Shown piece by piece: positions 50,655 to 58,812 of a DNA stretch of 64,000 bases (the first letter of the stretch is position 1; each line of letters starts with the position of its first letter). Origin of the DNA: Altericroceibacterium spongiae (GTDB lineage: Bacteria; Pseudomonadota; Alphaproteobacteria; Sphingomonadales; Sphingomonadaceae). Below the pieces are notes generated by a model that was given only the letters and a program-made list of their open reading frames with translations, was not told where the DNA came from and searched no databases. Location of the stretch: assembly GCF_003610805.1 (NCBI RefSeq), contig NZ_RAPF01000002.1, positions 1 through 64,000 on the forward strand, given 5' to 3'. The position numbers and the translations under genes were made by a program.

Positions 50655-52424
50655 ATGAGCGACACCCAGGACGAGTTTCGGATTCGGCCGGGAAGGGGGC
50701 GGGACAGAGGCGCGCCGAGCGGCCGCAAGGCGCAAAAGCTGGTCGCCCAAGTCAAGCGCCGGGCGATGAAAGCCGGCCAGCTTCCTCGCCGCCGCGGACC
50801 GGGCAGGCGCCACGGCACCGGCACGCACGGACGGGGACGGCGCGCAGCGCTGTTGACCCGGCGTCCGTCCCATGCCCGGCGCGTCGTCATCAAGGCGCGG
50901 GTCGTGCGCCACAAGGGCGCGCGCTTCCGCGCCGCACCGCTCGCCCGGCACATCACCTATCTCGAGCGCGAAGGCGTCACCAAGGATGGGCGCGAGCCCG
51001 CGATGTTCGATGCCCGCTCGGACGAAGCCGACCGCGATGCTTTCGCCCAGCGCTGCGAGGACGACCGGCATCATTTCCGCTTCATCGTCAGCCCCGAGGA
51101 CGCGGCCGCAATGGACGATCTGCGCGCCTTCACCCGCGAGTTGATGCAGGACATGGAGCGCGACCTCGACACCACGCTCGACTGGGTGGGCATCGACCAT
51201 TGGAACACCGACAATCCCCACATCCATGTGCTCGTTCGCGGGGTTGCCGAGAATGGCGAGGATCTCGTCATCGACCGCGACTATATCCGTGCCGGGATGC
51301 GCGAGCGCGCAGAGGTTCGCGCGACGCTCGAACTGGGATCACGCAGCGAGCAGGAGATCGACGCCCAGCTCGTCCGCGAGGTCGATGCCGAACGCTGGAC
51401 CAATCTCGACCGGCGCCTGCAGAAGCTCGCCGAAGTCGAGCTCGGCCTGGTCGATCTGCGTCCCGATCCGTCCGACGCCGATCCCGCGCTGCGCCAGACG
51501 CTGGTCGGCCGGGCGATGAAGCTCGAGCGGCTCGGCCTTGCAAGCGAGATCGCGCCCGGCCAGTGGCACATCAAGTCCGAGATGGAAACGACGCTGCGCG
51601 ACCTCTCGATCCGCGGCGACATCATCAAGACGATGCACCGGGCGATGACGCGCGATGGCCGCGCGCCCGACACCAGCGGGTTTGCCTTGCACGAAGAGAG
51701 GTCGGCCGAGCCGGTGCTTGGACGACTCGTCGAACGGGGCCTCCATGACGAACTCGCGGGCACCGCCTATGCGGTGATCGACGGCGCCGACGGGCGCGTC
51801 CATCATCTGCGCTTCGACGATATCGACATGACCGGCGATGCCAAGCCCGGCGCGGTGGTTGAGCTGCGGTCCTGGGAGGACGCGAAGGGCCGGACGCGCC
51901 TTTCGCTCGCGACGCGCTCGGACCTGTCGATCGCCGATCAGGTGACGGCGCGCGGGGCGACCTGGCTCGACCGCCAGCTCGTCGCGCGCGAACCCGCCGC
52001 GACCGCCGGTGGCTTCGGCGATGAGATCCGCGATGCCATGGATGCGCGGGTTGACTATCTCGCCGGCGAAGGGCTGGCGCGGCGGCAGGGGCAGCGCTGG
52101 GTCTTTGCGCGCAACCTCCTCAATACTTTGCGCCAGCGCGAGCTGGACGAGGAGACCGCGCACATCGCCGAGCGGACCGGGCTTGCCCATCAGCCTTCTG
52201 CACAAGGCGAGCATGTCACCGGCCTCTATCGCGAGCGCGTGACGCTTTCCTCGGGCCGCTTCGCGATGATTGAGGGTCTGGGGCCGGATGGCGAGATGGG
52301 CTTTCAGCTCGTGCCCTGGCGCCCGGCAATCGACCGACATCTCGGCCAGCAGATCGCCGGAACAATGACGCCCGGCGGCAGCGTCGATTGGAGCTTCGGC
52401 CGCCAGAAGGGGCTCGGCCTTTGA
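50655..52424 (+). CDS. Relaxase/mobilisation nuclease (RlxS-like, DUF3363)
   Basis: A 589-residue enzyme that should nick oriT and pilot the strand into the recipient. The N-terminus is very basic (residues 30-90). The catalytic core has DWVGIDHWNTDNPHIHVLVR (histidine triad near 175-192) preceded by RHITYLEREGVT. The C-terminal DUF3363 domain reads MHRAMTRDGRAPDTSGFALH, then YAVIDGADGRVHHLRF. This matches the VirD2-like relaxase of Tn4371/ICEMlSym elements. A GTG at 50652 is the alternative start. Confidence 0.93.
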   Translation: MSDTQDEFRIRPGRGRDRGAPSGRKAQKLVAQVKRRAMKAGQLPRRRGPGRRHGTGTHGRGRRAALLTRRPSHARRVVIKARVVRHKGARFRAAPLARHITYLEREGVTKDGREPAMFDARSDEADRDAFAQRCEDDRHHFRFIVSPEDAAAMDDLRAFTRELMQDMERDLDTTLDWVGIDHWNTDNPHIHVLVRGVAENGEDLVIDRDYIRAGMRERAEVRATLELGSRSEQEIDAQLVREVDAERWTNLDRRLQKLAEVELGLVDLRPDPSDADPALRQTLVGRAMKLERLGLASEIAPGQWHIKSEMETTLRDLSIRGDIIKTMHRAMTRDGRAPDTSGFALHEERSAEPVLGRLVERGLHDELAGTAYAVIDGADGRVHHLRFDDIDMTGDAKPGAVVELRSWEDAKGRTRLSLATRSDLSIADQVTARGATWLDRQLVAREPAATAGGFGDEIRDAMDARVDYLAGEGLARRQGQRWVFARNLLNTLRQRELDEETAHIAERTGLAHQPSAQGEHVTGLYRERVTLSSGRFAMIEGLGPDGEMGFQLVPWRPAIDRHLGQQIAGTMTPGGSVDWSFGRQKGLGL

Positions 52425-52463
52425 TCACCAACCTGCCCACACCAACCCGCAAGGAATGAGACC

Positions 52464-54476
52464 ATGTCCGCCACCAAGATTCTCTGGGGCCAGATCGCCG
52501 CCGTACTCTCGGTCGTGCTGCTCGGCATCTGGTTTGCGACCCAATGGACCGCGGCCGCGCTTGGCTATCAGCCCCAGCTCGGTGAGCCCTGGTTCATGCT
52601 CGGCGATTATCCCGTCTATCCGCCGCCGGCGCTGTTCTGGTGGTGGTTCTTCTTCGAGGCCTATGCTCCCGATATTTTCGCCACTGGCGGCATGATCGCG
52701 GCCTCTGGCGGGTTTGCCGGGATCGCGGTCGCTATCGCCATGTCGGTCTGGCGCGCGCGTGAATTGAAGAATGCCCAAACGTTCGGTTCGGCGCGCTGGG
52801 CCGATGAAAGCGAGATCCGCGCCGCAGGCCTGCTCGGTCCAGACGGCGTGGTGCTTGGCGAGTTCGCGAAAAACTATTTGCGGCATGATGGTCCCGAGCA
52901 TGTGCTGTGCTTTGCGCCGACGCGCTCAGGCAAGGGTGTCGGGCTGGTCGTGCCCTCATTGCTCACCTGGCCGGGAAGCTGCGTCGTCCATGACATCAAG
53001 GGTGAGAACTGGACATTGACGGCAGGCTTCCGCGCGGGCTTCGGCCGCGTGCTGCTGTTCGACCCGACCAACGCGGATTCAGCGCCCTATAATCCGCTGC
53101 TCGAGGTCCGGCGCGGCGAGTGGGAAGTGCGCGATGTTCAGAATATCGCCGACGTGCTGGTCGATCCGGAAGGCAGTCTCGAACGGCGCAACCATTGGGA
53201 AAAGACCAGCCACGCGCTGCTGGTGGGCGCGATCCTGCATGTCCTTTATGCCGAACCTGACAAGACGCTGGCCGGTGTCGCCAATTTCCTGTCCGACCCG
53301 CGCCGCTCGATCGAGGCAACACTGGCGGCGATGATGGCGACGCCGCATCTCGGCGACCGCGGGGTCCATCCGGTCGTCGCGAGCGCCGCGCGCGAACTGC
53401 TCAACAAGAGCGAGAATGAGCGCTCGGGCGTCCTGTCTACGGCGATGAGCTTTCTCGGCCTCTATCGCGATCCGGTTGTTGCGGCGGTTACCGGCAGAAG
53501 CACGTGGCGCATTACCGATCTTGTCGACGCGCCGTGGCCCGTCACTCTGTATCTGGTCATCCCGCCGTCCGACATCAGCCGCACCAAACCGCTCATCCGG
53601 CTGATCCTCAACCAGATCGGCCGCCGCCTGACCGAAACGCTGGATCCATCGGCCAATCGGCATCGCGTGCTGCTGATGCTCGACGAGTTTCCGGCGCTCG
53701 GGCGGCTCGACTTCTTCGAATCTTCGCTCGCTTTCATGGCCGGCTATGGCGTGCGGAGCTTCCTCATCGCTCAATCGCTCAACCAGATCGAAAAGGCCTA
53801 TGGGCTTAACAATTCAATCCTCGACAATTGCCATGTGCGGGTGAGTTTCGCCACCAATGACGAACGCACGGCGAAGCGGGTGAGCGATGCACTCGGCACG
53901 GCCACTGAAATGCGCGCGATGAAGAATTATGCGGGCCACCGATTGAGCCCATGGCTCGGCCATTTGATGGTCAGCCGCCAGGAAACGGCCCGTCAGCTCT
54001 TGACGCCGGGCGAGATCATGCAGCTGCCTAGGGCGGACGAGATCGTCATGGTCGCCGGCGTGCAGCCGATCCGGGCGAAGAAGGCGCGCTACTTCAAGGA
54101 TCGGCGTTTGCGCGAGCGTGTGCTGGCGCCGCCCGACCCAAAGACATTGGTCGAGCCGGGCGACACGCCGGACGACTGGACAGGCCTTGAACCGGTTGCG
54201 GCGGGAAAGCCTGGGCGCGGGCCAGGCGGCGAAGGAAAGAATGTCCCGACCAAGGCTACTGCGACCGACCCGGCCAATAGTGGCATCAGGCGCGAACCGG
54301 AATTGCCTGAACATGAGGATATCGAGCCATGCTCGGGCGTGCCGCAAGGCGAATTCGACTTTCCCGACGAGGACGGCGGGGCCGAGGATGCCGAACGCAA
54401 TCGGCGTCTCGCCGACCGCATGCGCTACGTCGCACGTCAGGCCTCGCTCGATCCCATGGATGGAATAGACCTATGA
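52464..54476 (+). CDS. traG: TraG/VirD4 type IV coupling protein
   Basis: A 670-residue inner-membrane ATPase that delivers the relaxosome to the secretion channel. It has two N-terminal membrane segments (about 10-30 and 70-95), Walker A PTRSGKGVGLVVPSL (near 151), Walker B-like LMLDEFPALGRLDFFE (near 403) and SFLIAQSLNQIEKAYG. An extended acidic C-terminal tail is disordered. ATG 52464 lies behind AAGGAATGAG. It overlaps the next gene by four bases. Confidence 0.96.
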   Translation: MSATKILWGQIAAVLSVVLLGIWFATQWTAAALGYQPQLGEPWFMLGDYPVYPPPALFWWWFFFEAYAPDIFATGGMIAASGGFAGIAVAIAMSVWRARELKNAQTFGSARWADESEIRAAGLLGPDGVVLGEFAKNYLRHDGPEHVLCFAPTRSGKGVGLVVPSLLTWPGSCVVHDIKGENWTLTAGFRAGFGRVLLFDPTNADSAPYNPLLEVRRGEWEVRDVQNIADVLVDPEGSLERRNHWEKTSHALLVGAILHVLYAEPDKTLAGVANFLSDPRRSIEATLAAMMATPHLGDRGVHPVVASAARELLNKSENERSGVLSTAMSFLGLYRDPVVAAVTGRSTWRITDLVDAPWPVTLYLVIPPSDISRTKPLIRLILNQIGRRLTETLDPSANRHRVLLMLDEFPALGRLDFFESSLAFMAGYGVRSFLIAQSLNQIEKAYGLNNSILDNCHVRVSFATNDERTAKRVSDALGTATEMRAMKNYAGHRLSPWLGHLMVSRQETARQLLTPGEIMQLPRADEIVMVAGVQPIRAKKARYFKDRRLRERVLAPPDPKTLVEPGDTPDDWTGLEPVAAGKPGRGPGGEGKNVPTKATATDPANSGIRREPELPEHEDIEPCSGVPQGEFDFPDEDGGAEDAERNRRLADRMRYVARQASLDPMDGIDL

Positions 54477-54895
54477 CCGCCAAACGCATCAAGCATACGA
54501 TCCGCCTGCCGCCCGACCTGTCGGCCCAGCTCGCCGAGTTTTCGATCCGTAAGCGCGTGCCCCAGGCGCATATCGTCGAGGCCGCGCTCGCCTCCTTCTT
54601 TTCCCCCGACGGGTCCGACCGAATCGAGGCGGCTGTCAGTCGCCGGCTCGATCGCCTCAGCCGCCAGGCCGACCGGCTTGAATATCATATCGAAGTGTCC
54701 AACGAGGCGCTGGCGCTGTTCATTCGCTTCTGGCTGACCAGTACGCCGCCGCTGCCCGATACGGCACAGGCTGCTGCCAGGGCGACGGGCAAGGACCGCT
54801 ATGAAGGGTTTCTTGACGCGCTGAGCCGCCGCATGGAACTGGGGCCGAAACTGTCCGGCGAATTGTCGAAGGACATTGGCCCGGGCGTCGGGTAG
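54473..54895 (+). CDS. CopG/RHH-type protein between traG and trbB
   Basis: A 140-residue protein whose start overlaps the traG stop (ATGA). The N-terminus is an RHH domain: RIKHTIRLPPDLSAQLAEFS, IRKRVPQAHIVEAALASFF; then a long helix with a charged heptad-like pattern. A CopG-type gene at this position is standard in Tn4371-like transfer regions and probably regulates the trb genes or assists the relaxosome. Confidence 0.85.
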   Translation: MTAKRIKHTIRLPPDLSAQLAEFSIRKRVPQAHIVEAALASFFSPDGSDRIEAAVSRRLDRLSRQADRLEYHIEVSNEALALFIRFWLTSTPPLPDTAQAAARATGKDRYEGFLDALSRRMELGPKLSGELSKDIGPGVG

Positions 54896-54912
54896 TTTGA
54901 TCTTGATTGTTG

Positions 54913-54928
54913 GTAACATATACGTTAC
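54913..54928. promoter_or_regulatory. Palindromic operator before the toxin-antitoxin pair
   Basis: GTAAC (54913-54917) and GTTAC (54924-54928) flank ATATAC, four bases before the toxin start. The centre can serve as a -10 element, typical of toxin-antitoxin autoregulation sites. Confidence 0.5.
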
Positions 54929-54932
54929 TTGA

Positions 54933-55283
54933 GTGGTGGATGCGGTGATCGTTGAGGAATATGTCCGCGAGGACGGAACGTGCCCGTTCCGCTCCTGGTT
55001 CGAGGCGTTGGACGCGCAAGCGGCTGCGAAAGTCGCCACCGCTATGCTGCGGCTCGAGCTGGGAAACACGTCGAACGTCAAATGGATTGGTGGTGGCCTC
55101 GGCGAATGTCGCATCGACTGGGGACCGGGCTACCGGCTCTATCTGGCGCGCGATGGGGATGAGCTCATCATCCTGTTCGTGGGCGGAACCAAACGGCGGC
55201 AACAGGCCGATATCGACCGGGCCGCCCGGCTGTTGAGCGAATACAAGACCCGTAAGGCCGCGGCGAAGAAGACAAAGAGGTGA
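54933..55283 (+). CDS. RelE/HigB-type toxin
   Basis: A 116-residue protein from GTG 54933. It has the RelE-superfamily killer-protein pattern: VEEYVREDGTCPFRSWFEAL, ECRIDWGPGYRLYLARDGDE, LIILFVGGTKRRQQADI. Toxins of this family usually cleave mRNA on the ribosome. The antitoxin gene follows with a start 6 bp after the toxin stop. It was probably inserted as cargo between the CopG-type gene and trbB and would stabilise the element. Confidence 0.88.
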   Translation: MVDAVIVEEYVREDGTCPFRSWFEALDAQAAAKVATAMLRLELGNTSNVKWIGGGLGECRIDWGPGYRLYLARDGDELIILFVGGTKRRQQADIDRAARLLSEYKTRKAAAKKTKR

Positions 55284-55288
55284 CAAAC

Positions 55289-55612
55289 ATGGTGCTGACG
55301 CGCGATTTCAAGGAGACGGTGAAGGAGCGCGCCGTGCGCGATCCGGCGTTCGCCAAGGCCATGCTCGATGAGGCCGCGACCGCGTTCCTCAACGGTGAGC
55401 CACACGTTGCGCGCCTGATCCTGCGCGACCTCGTCAATGCTTCGGTCGGATTTGAAACGCTTGCGGAGGAAACCAACCGTCCCAGCAAGAGCCTTCATCG
55501 GATGCTGTCCGAGAAGGGCAATCCGAGCATGGACAATCTCGCCGCCATCTTCAGCGCAGTGCGCAAGCGTCTCGGCGTTGCGATCGAGGCGCACGCGGTC
55601 GAAGCGGCATGA
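55289..55612 (+). CDS. Antitoxin partner with HTH (HigA-like)
   Basis: A 107-residue protein from ATG 55289, behind GAGGTG; a GTG at 55280 would overlap the toxin stop. It reads MVLTRDFKETVKERAVRDPA, ARLILRDLVNASVGFETLAE, RPSKSLHRMLSEKGNPSMDN with LAAIFSAVRKRLG, an addiction-module antidote helix-turn-helix. The toxin-first order is typical of HigBA. Confidence 0.88.
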   Translation: MVLTRDFKETVKERAVRDPAFAKAMLDEAATAFLNGEPHVARLILRDLVNASVGFETLAEETNRPSKSLHRMLSEKGNPSMDNLAAIFSAVRKRLGVAIEAHAVEAA

Positions 55613-55645
55613 CCCCCGGATGACCGCGCAAGATTGAGGAAGCCA

Positions 55646-56302
55646 ATGGCAGAAGCGATCGAAATGTTCCGAGACCTCAATCTGCGCGGCCCGGTCGCTC
55701 GCCGGCCGGCGCTGCGCGAGGCGCTCATTGGCGCTGCCGTCGATCCCTGGCGCTTCGACCAGCAACGGTCGGACGAGGTGGCGCGCAACGCCGTCACCTC
55801 CGAGGATGTGCTGCTGTTCCGCCGGGCACCGGGCGACGACTATCCCGGGGCCGGCTTGACCCTGTGGGGCAGGGAGGACGGCTACTATGTCCCCAACATC
55901 GTTCCGCTCGAATCCGGCAATCTCACCTATGCGCAATATAACGCTATCCTTTCGGATTTTATCGCGCGGATCGTCGAACCGATTGCTCCCGCACTGGGCT
56001 TCGCGATCGACGCGAGTGCATCGCATCAGACGCTCGACGATTGGGTGTCTGCCGATACCGCGATTAGGCTGCGGCGCTTTTCCGGGGCCGCCAATAAGTC
56101 GACCGGCGCCAGCCATCCGATGGACCAGCAGCGCTGGTTCGACTTCATCATCGCTGTTCACCGAAACAAGGACCAGCTCGGTACCGACCAGTTGGCGCGC
56201 TGGCTCAACGAGGCCGAGCATTGGCACGAAGACACCGCCCATGATCTCGCCGGCAATTTCGAAACCGCCCTCGCACTGCTAGCGCGCTACGACGAGACTT
56301 GA
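55646..56302 (+). CDS. Unknown protein paired with a PIN-like nuclease
   Basis: A 218-residue protein from ATG 55646 behind TTGAGGAAG. The sequence (EDVLLFRRAPGDDYPGAGLT, YVPNIVPLESGNLTYAQYNA, HRNKDQLGTDQLARWLNEAE) fits no family I recognise. It is 4 bp upstream of a PIN-like gene, implying a two-gene system. It could be a sensor, substrate-recognition or neutralising partner. Confidence 0.6.
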   Translation: MAEAIEMFRDLNLRGPVARRPALREALIGAAVDPWRFDQQRSDEVARNAVTSEDVLLFRRAPGDDYPGAGLTLWGREDGYYVPNIVPLESGNLTYAQYNAILSDFIARIVEPIAPALGFAIDASASHQTLDDWVSADTAIRLRRFSGAANKSTGASHPMDQQRWFDFIIAVHRNKDQLGTDQLARWLNEAEHWHEDTAHDLAGNFETALALLARYDET

Positions 56303-56306
56303 GCCG

Positions 56307-56990
56307 ATGGACCCGAAGGCCATCGCCTCGGCCGGCGTCCCGGTCCTGTGCATCGACACTTGCTCCCTGCTCGACATCATGCGTGACCCCACGCGGGAGT
56401 CCGCCAGGGTCCATGATCGGCAGGCCGCTGTCGACCTTGTGGCCTCGGCCGAAGCGGGCCAATTCATCTGCCTCATGGCCGAGCAGGTCGCGATCGAGTT
56501 TGCCGAGCATGACCAGCGCGTCCAGGAGGAAGCCGACAGCAACCTGCGCAAAGTCCGCGAGCAGATCAAGCGGATCAACCTCCTGTCCGCTGTCTACGGC
56601 GCTCCCGGAACTACAGACCTGTCTCATCTCGACGACCATGTCGCGCGGGCACGCACCATCGTCGGGCGCTGGCTTGCCAGACTCGAAACAGTCGTTCCCG
56701 GTTCAGGCGCACCGGCCCGAGCTTTCGCTCGCGTCAATGCGGGCAGAGCACCGGCCCAGCGCGGCAAGGACTCGACCAAGGATTGTCTCGTCTACGAGAC
56801 CTACCTGGAAGCTGTCGGTCACTTGCGGGATGCAGGACTTGCCGAGCCTATCGTGTTCCTTTCCTCGAATACGCGGGAATATGTCACAGAAGGGAGCATC
56901 CTCAAGCCCGACATTGTCGCCGACTTTGAGGCGCTCGGCGTCGACTATGCCCCCAATATGAGCGCAGCGAAGCAGCTCCTCGCCCTATAG
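56307..56990 (+). CDS. PIN-like (DUF4935-type) nuclease domain protein
   Basis: A 227-residue protein. The first strand carries CIDTCSLLDIMRD (acidic residue 1), the middle has MAEQVAIEFAEHDQRVQEE, and the C-terminal part has KDSTKDCLVYETYLEAVG (acidic) and IVFLSSNTREYVTEG. This resembles the PIN-like DUF4935 group of metal-dependent RNases. It could be an RNA-targeting toxin or defence effector. It is separated from trbB by about 200 bp. Confidence 0.7.
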   Translation: MDPKAIASAGVPVLCIDTCSLLDIMRDPTRESARVHDRQAAVDLVASAEAGQFICLMAEQVAIEFAEHDQRVQEEADSNLRKVREQIKRINLLSAVYGAPGTTDLSHLDDHVARARTIVGRWLARLETVVPGSGAPARAFARVNAGRAPAQRGKDSTKDCLVYETYLEAVGHLRDAGLAEPIVFLSSNTREYVTEGSILKPDIVADFEALGVDYAPNMSAAKQLLAL

Positions 56991-57152
56991 CTCGTGTAGC
57001 GGTCAGGCAATCCGACTCAAAACTCTGGGCTGGGGAATGCGGCCAGGGCGGCCACCGATAACCTGGCCGCAGCCAGTCTTTCCTTCCCGCGCTTTGACCA
57101 TTTTAATTTCCTGTTGAAACCGGCGATTTTCTGGCTCTCTTAATCGTCCCCA

Positions 57153-57179
57153 CGCGCCCGGACAGTCCGTCCGGGTGCG
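57153..57179 (+). promoter_or_regulatory. Leader hairpin directly before trbB
   Basis: CGCGCCCGGAC (57153-57163) pairs with GTCCGGGTGCG (57169-57179, one G-U) around a 5-base loop, 15 bp before the trbB start. It may be a terminator for the cargo insert (with no T run) or a translation-control element for the trb operon. Confidence 0.5.
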
Positions 57180-57194
57180 ACCAGGGGACCGCTT

Positions 57195-58181
57195 GTGGCC
57201 GTTGTTCATCCGATCCGTTCCGAAGCCTCGCAGCGCGGCGCGCGGATGCTGCGCACGGCGCTGGGGACCGCGATCGCCGAATGGCTCGAAGACCCGCAGA
57301 TCATCGAAGTCATGCTCAATCCCGATGGCCGGCTCTGGGTCGATCGCCTCGGCGCGGGATTGTCGGACACCGGCACCTGTATGAGCGAGACCGATGGCGA
57401 ACGTATCGTCCGCCTCGTCGCGCACCATGTCGGGGTCGAGGTTCACGCGCATGCCCCGCGCGTCTCGGCCGAGCTGCCCGGAACGGGGGAGCGCTTCGAG
57501 GGTCTGCTCCCACCAGTCGTCGCGGCCCCGGCCTTCGCGATCCGCAAGCCCGCGGTCGCCGTCTTCACACTCGACAATTATGTCACGTCCGGGATCATGG
57601 CCGCGACCGACGCGCAGATATTGCGCGAGGCCATCGCGGCACGATCGAACATCCTCGTCGCGGGCGGCACCGGCACCGGCAAGACCACGCTCACCAATGC
57701 CCTGCTGGCCGAGATCGCGACCGGCAACGATCGCATCGTGCTGATCGAGGACACGCGCGAGCTGCAGTGCAATTCTCCCAATCTCGTCGCCATGCGGACC
57801 AAGGATGGCGTGGCGACTTTATCGGATCTCGTGCGCTCCTCGCTGCGCTTGCGCCCCGACCGCATTCCGATCGGCGAGGTGCGCGGCGCAGAAGCGCTCG
57901 ATCTGCTCAAGGCCTGGGGCACCGGGCATCCGGGCGGCGTCGGGACGATCCATGCAGGAACCGCGCTCGGCGCGCTGCGCCGGCTCGAGCAACTGATCCA
58001 GGAGGCCGTGGTGACGGTCCCGCGCGCTGCTGTCGCGGAAACGATCGATCTCATCGCCGTCCTGGTCCGTGACGGCCACGGCCGCCGGCTGTCCGAACTC
58101 GCCCGCGTCGAAGGCCTCGATGAGCGCGGCGAATACCGGCTTTCCGCCACCATCCACCATCTGCCCGGAGACCAACCATGA
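57195..58181 (+). CDS. trbB: TrbB/VirB11 secretion ATPase
   Basis: A 328-residue hexameric ATPase that powers the type IV secretion system. It starts at GTG 57195 and has Walker [17 protein letters not shown] (near 156), an Asp box [10 protein letters not shown], Walker B-like [20 protein letters not shown] and a His box [14 protein letters not shown]. It opens the trb operon; its stop overlaps the trbC start by four bases. Confidence 0.97.
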   Translation: MAVVHPIRSEASQRGARMLRTALGTAIAEWLEDPQIIEVMLNPDGRLWVDRLGAGLSDTGTCMSETDGERIVRLVAHHVGVEVHAHAPRVSAELPGTGERFEGLLPPVVAAPAFAIRKPAVAVFTLDNYVTSGIMAATDAQILREAIAARSNILVAGGTGTGKTTLTNALLAEIATGNDRIVLIEDTRELQCNSPNLVAMRTKDGVATLSDLVRSSLRLRPDRIPIGEVRGAEALDLLKAWGTGHPGGVGTIHAGTALGALRRLEQLIQEAVVTVPRAAVAETIDLIAVLVRDGHGRRLSELARVEGLDERGEYRLSATIHHLPGDQP

Positions 58182-58519
58182 TCCAGAAATTATGTCTGCA
58201 CCGCGCCATCCCGCTCGGCCGCCTGTCGCCGCTCGCCCTGGCGGCGGCGCTCATGGCCTATGCGACCCCCGCTTATGCCGGGGGCTCGTCAATGCCCTGG
58301 GAGGCCCCGCTGCAGAGCATCCTCGATTCGATCGAAGGCCCGGTTGCCAAGATCATCGCCGTCATCATCATCGTGATCACCGGCCTCACGCTGGCCTTCG
58401 GCGATACCGGCGGCGGGTTTCGGCGGCTTATCCAGATCGTCTTCGGGATCTCGATCGCCTTTGCCGCATCGAGCTTCTTTCTGTCGTTCTTCTCGTTCGG
58501 CGGCGGGGCGCTGATCTGA
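58178..58519 (+). CDS. trbC: TrbC/VirB2 pilin precursor
   Basis: A 113-residue prepilin. A long signal sequence (1-34) ends TPAYAGG, then two hydrophobic helices (VAKIIAVIIIVITGLTLAFG and IVFGISIAFAASSFFLSFF). In RP4, TrbC is matured and cyclised by TraF, which is encoded upstream at 48.2 kb. Confidence 0.94.
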   Translation: MIQKLCLHRAIPLGRLSPLALAAALMAYATPAYAGGSSMPWEAPLQSILDSIEGPVAKIIAVIIIVITGLTLAFGDTGGGFRRLIQIVFGISIAFAASSFFLSFFSFGGGALI

Positions 58520-58520
58520 A

Positions 58521-58802
58521 ATGGAGACTACGGACACCCCTGATTCGCCCGTTCCCGGCTATTTCGCGCCGGTCCACCGCGCGCTCACCGAGACCATCCT
58601 GCTCGGCGGGGCGCCGCGATCGGTGGCGATTGCCAATGGCACGCTCGCCGGGGCGATCGGGCTTGGCCTGCAACTCTGGCTGGTGGGCATCGCCATCTGG
58701 GCGATCGGCCATGCGCTTGCCGTCTGGGCGGCGCGCCATGACGCGCAATTCGTGGACGTCGGCCGGCGCCATCTGCGCTACCCGGCCTTCCTGCGGGCGT
58801 GA
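58521..58802 (+). CDS. trbD: TrbD/VirB3 membrane protein
   Basis: A 93-residue protein with YFAPVHRALTETILLGGAPR, SVAIANGTLAGAIGLGLQLW and a C-terminal DVGRRHLRYPAFLRA. One or two membrane helices. It fits VirB3/TrbD and lies between trbC and trbE as expected. Confidence 0.93.
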   Translation: METTDTPDSPVPGYFAPVHRALTETILLGGAPRSVAIANGTLAGAIGLGLQLWLVGIAIWAIGHALAVWAARHDAQFVDVGRRHLRYPAFLRA

Positions 58803-58812
58803 GGGCAGCGCG

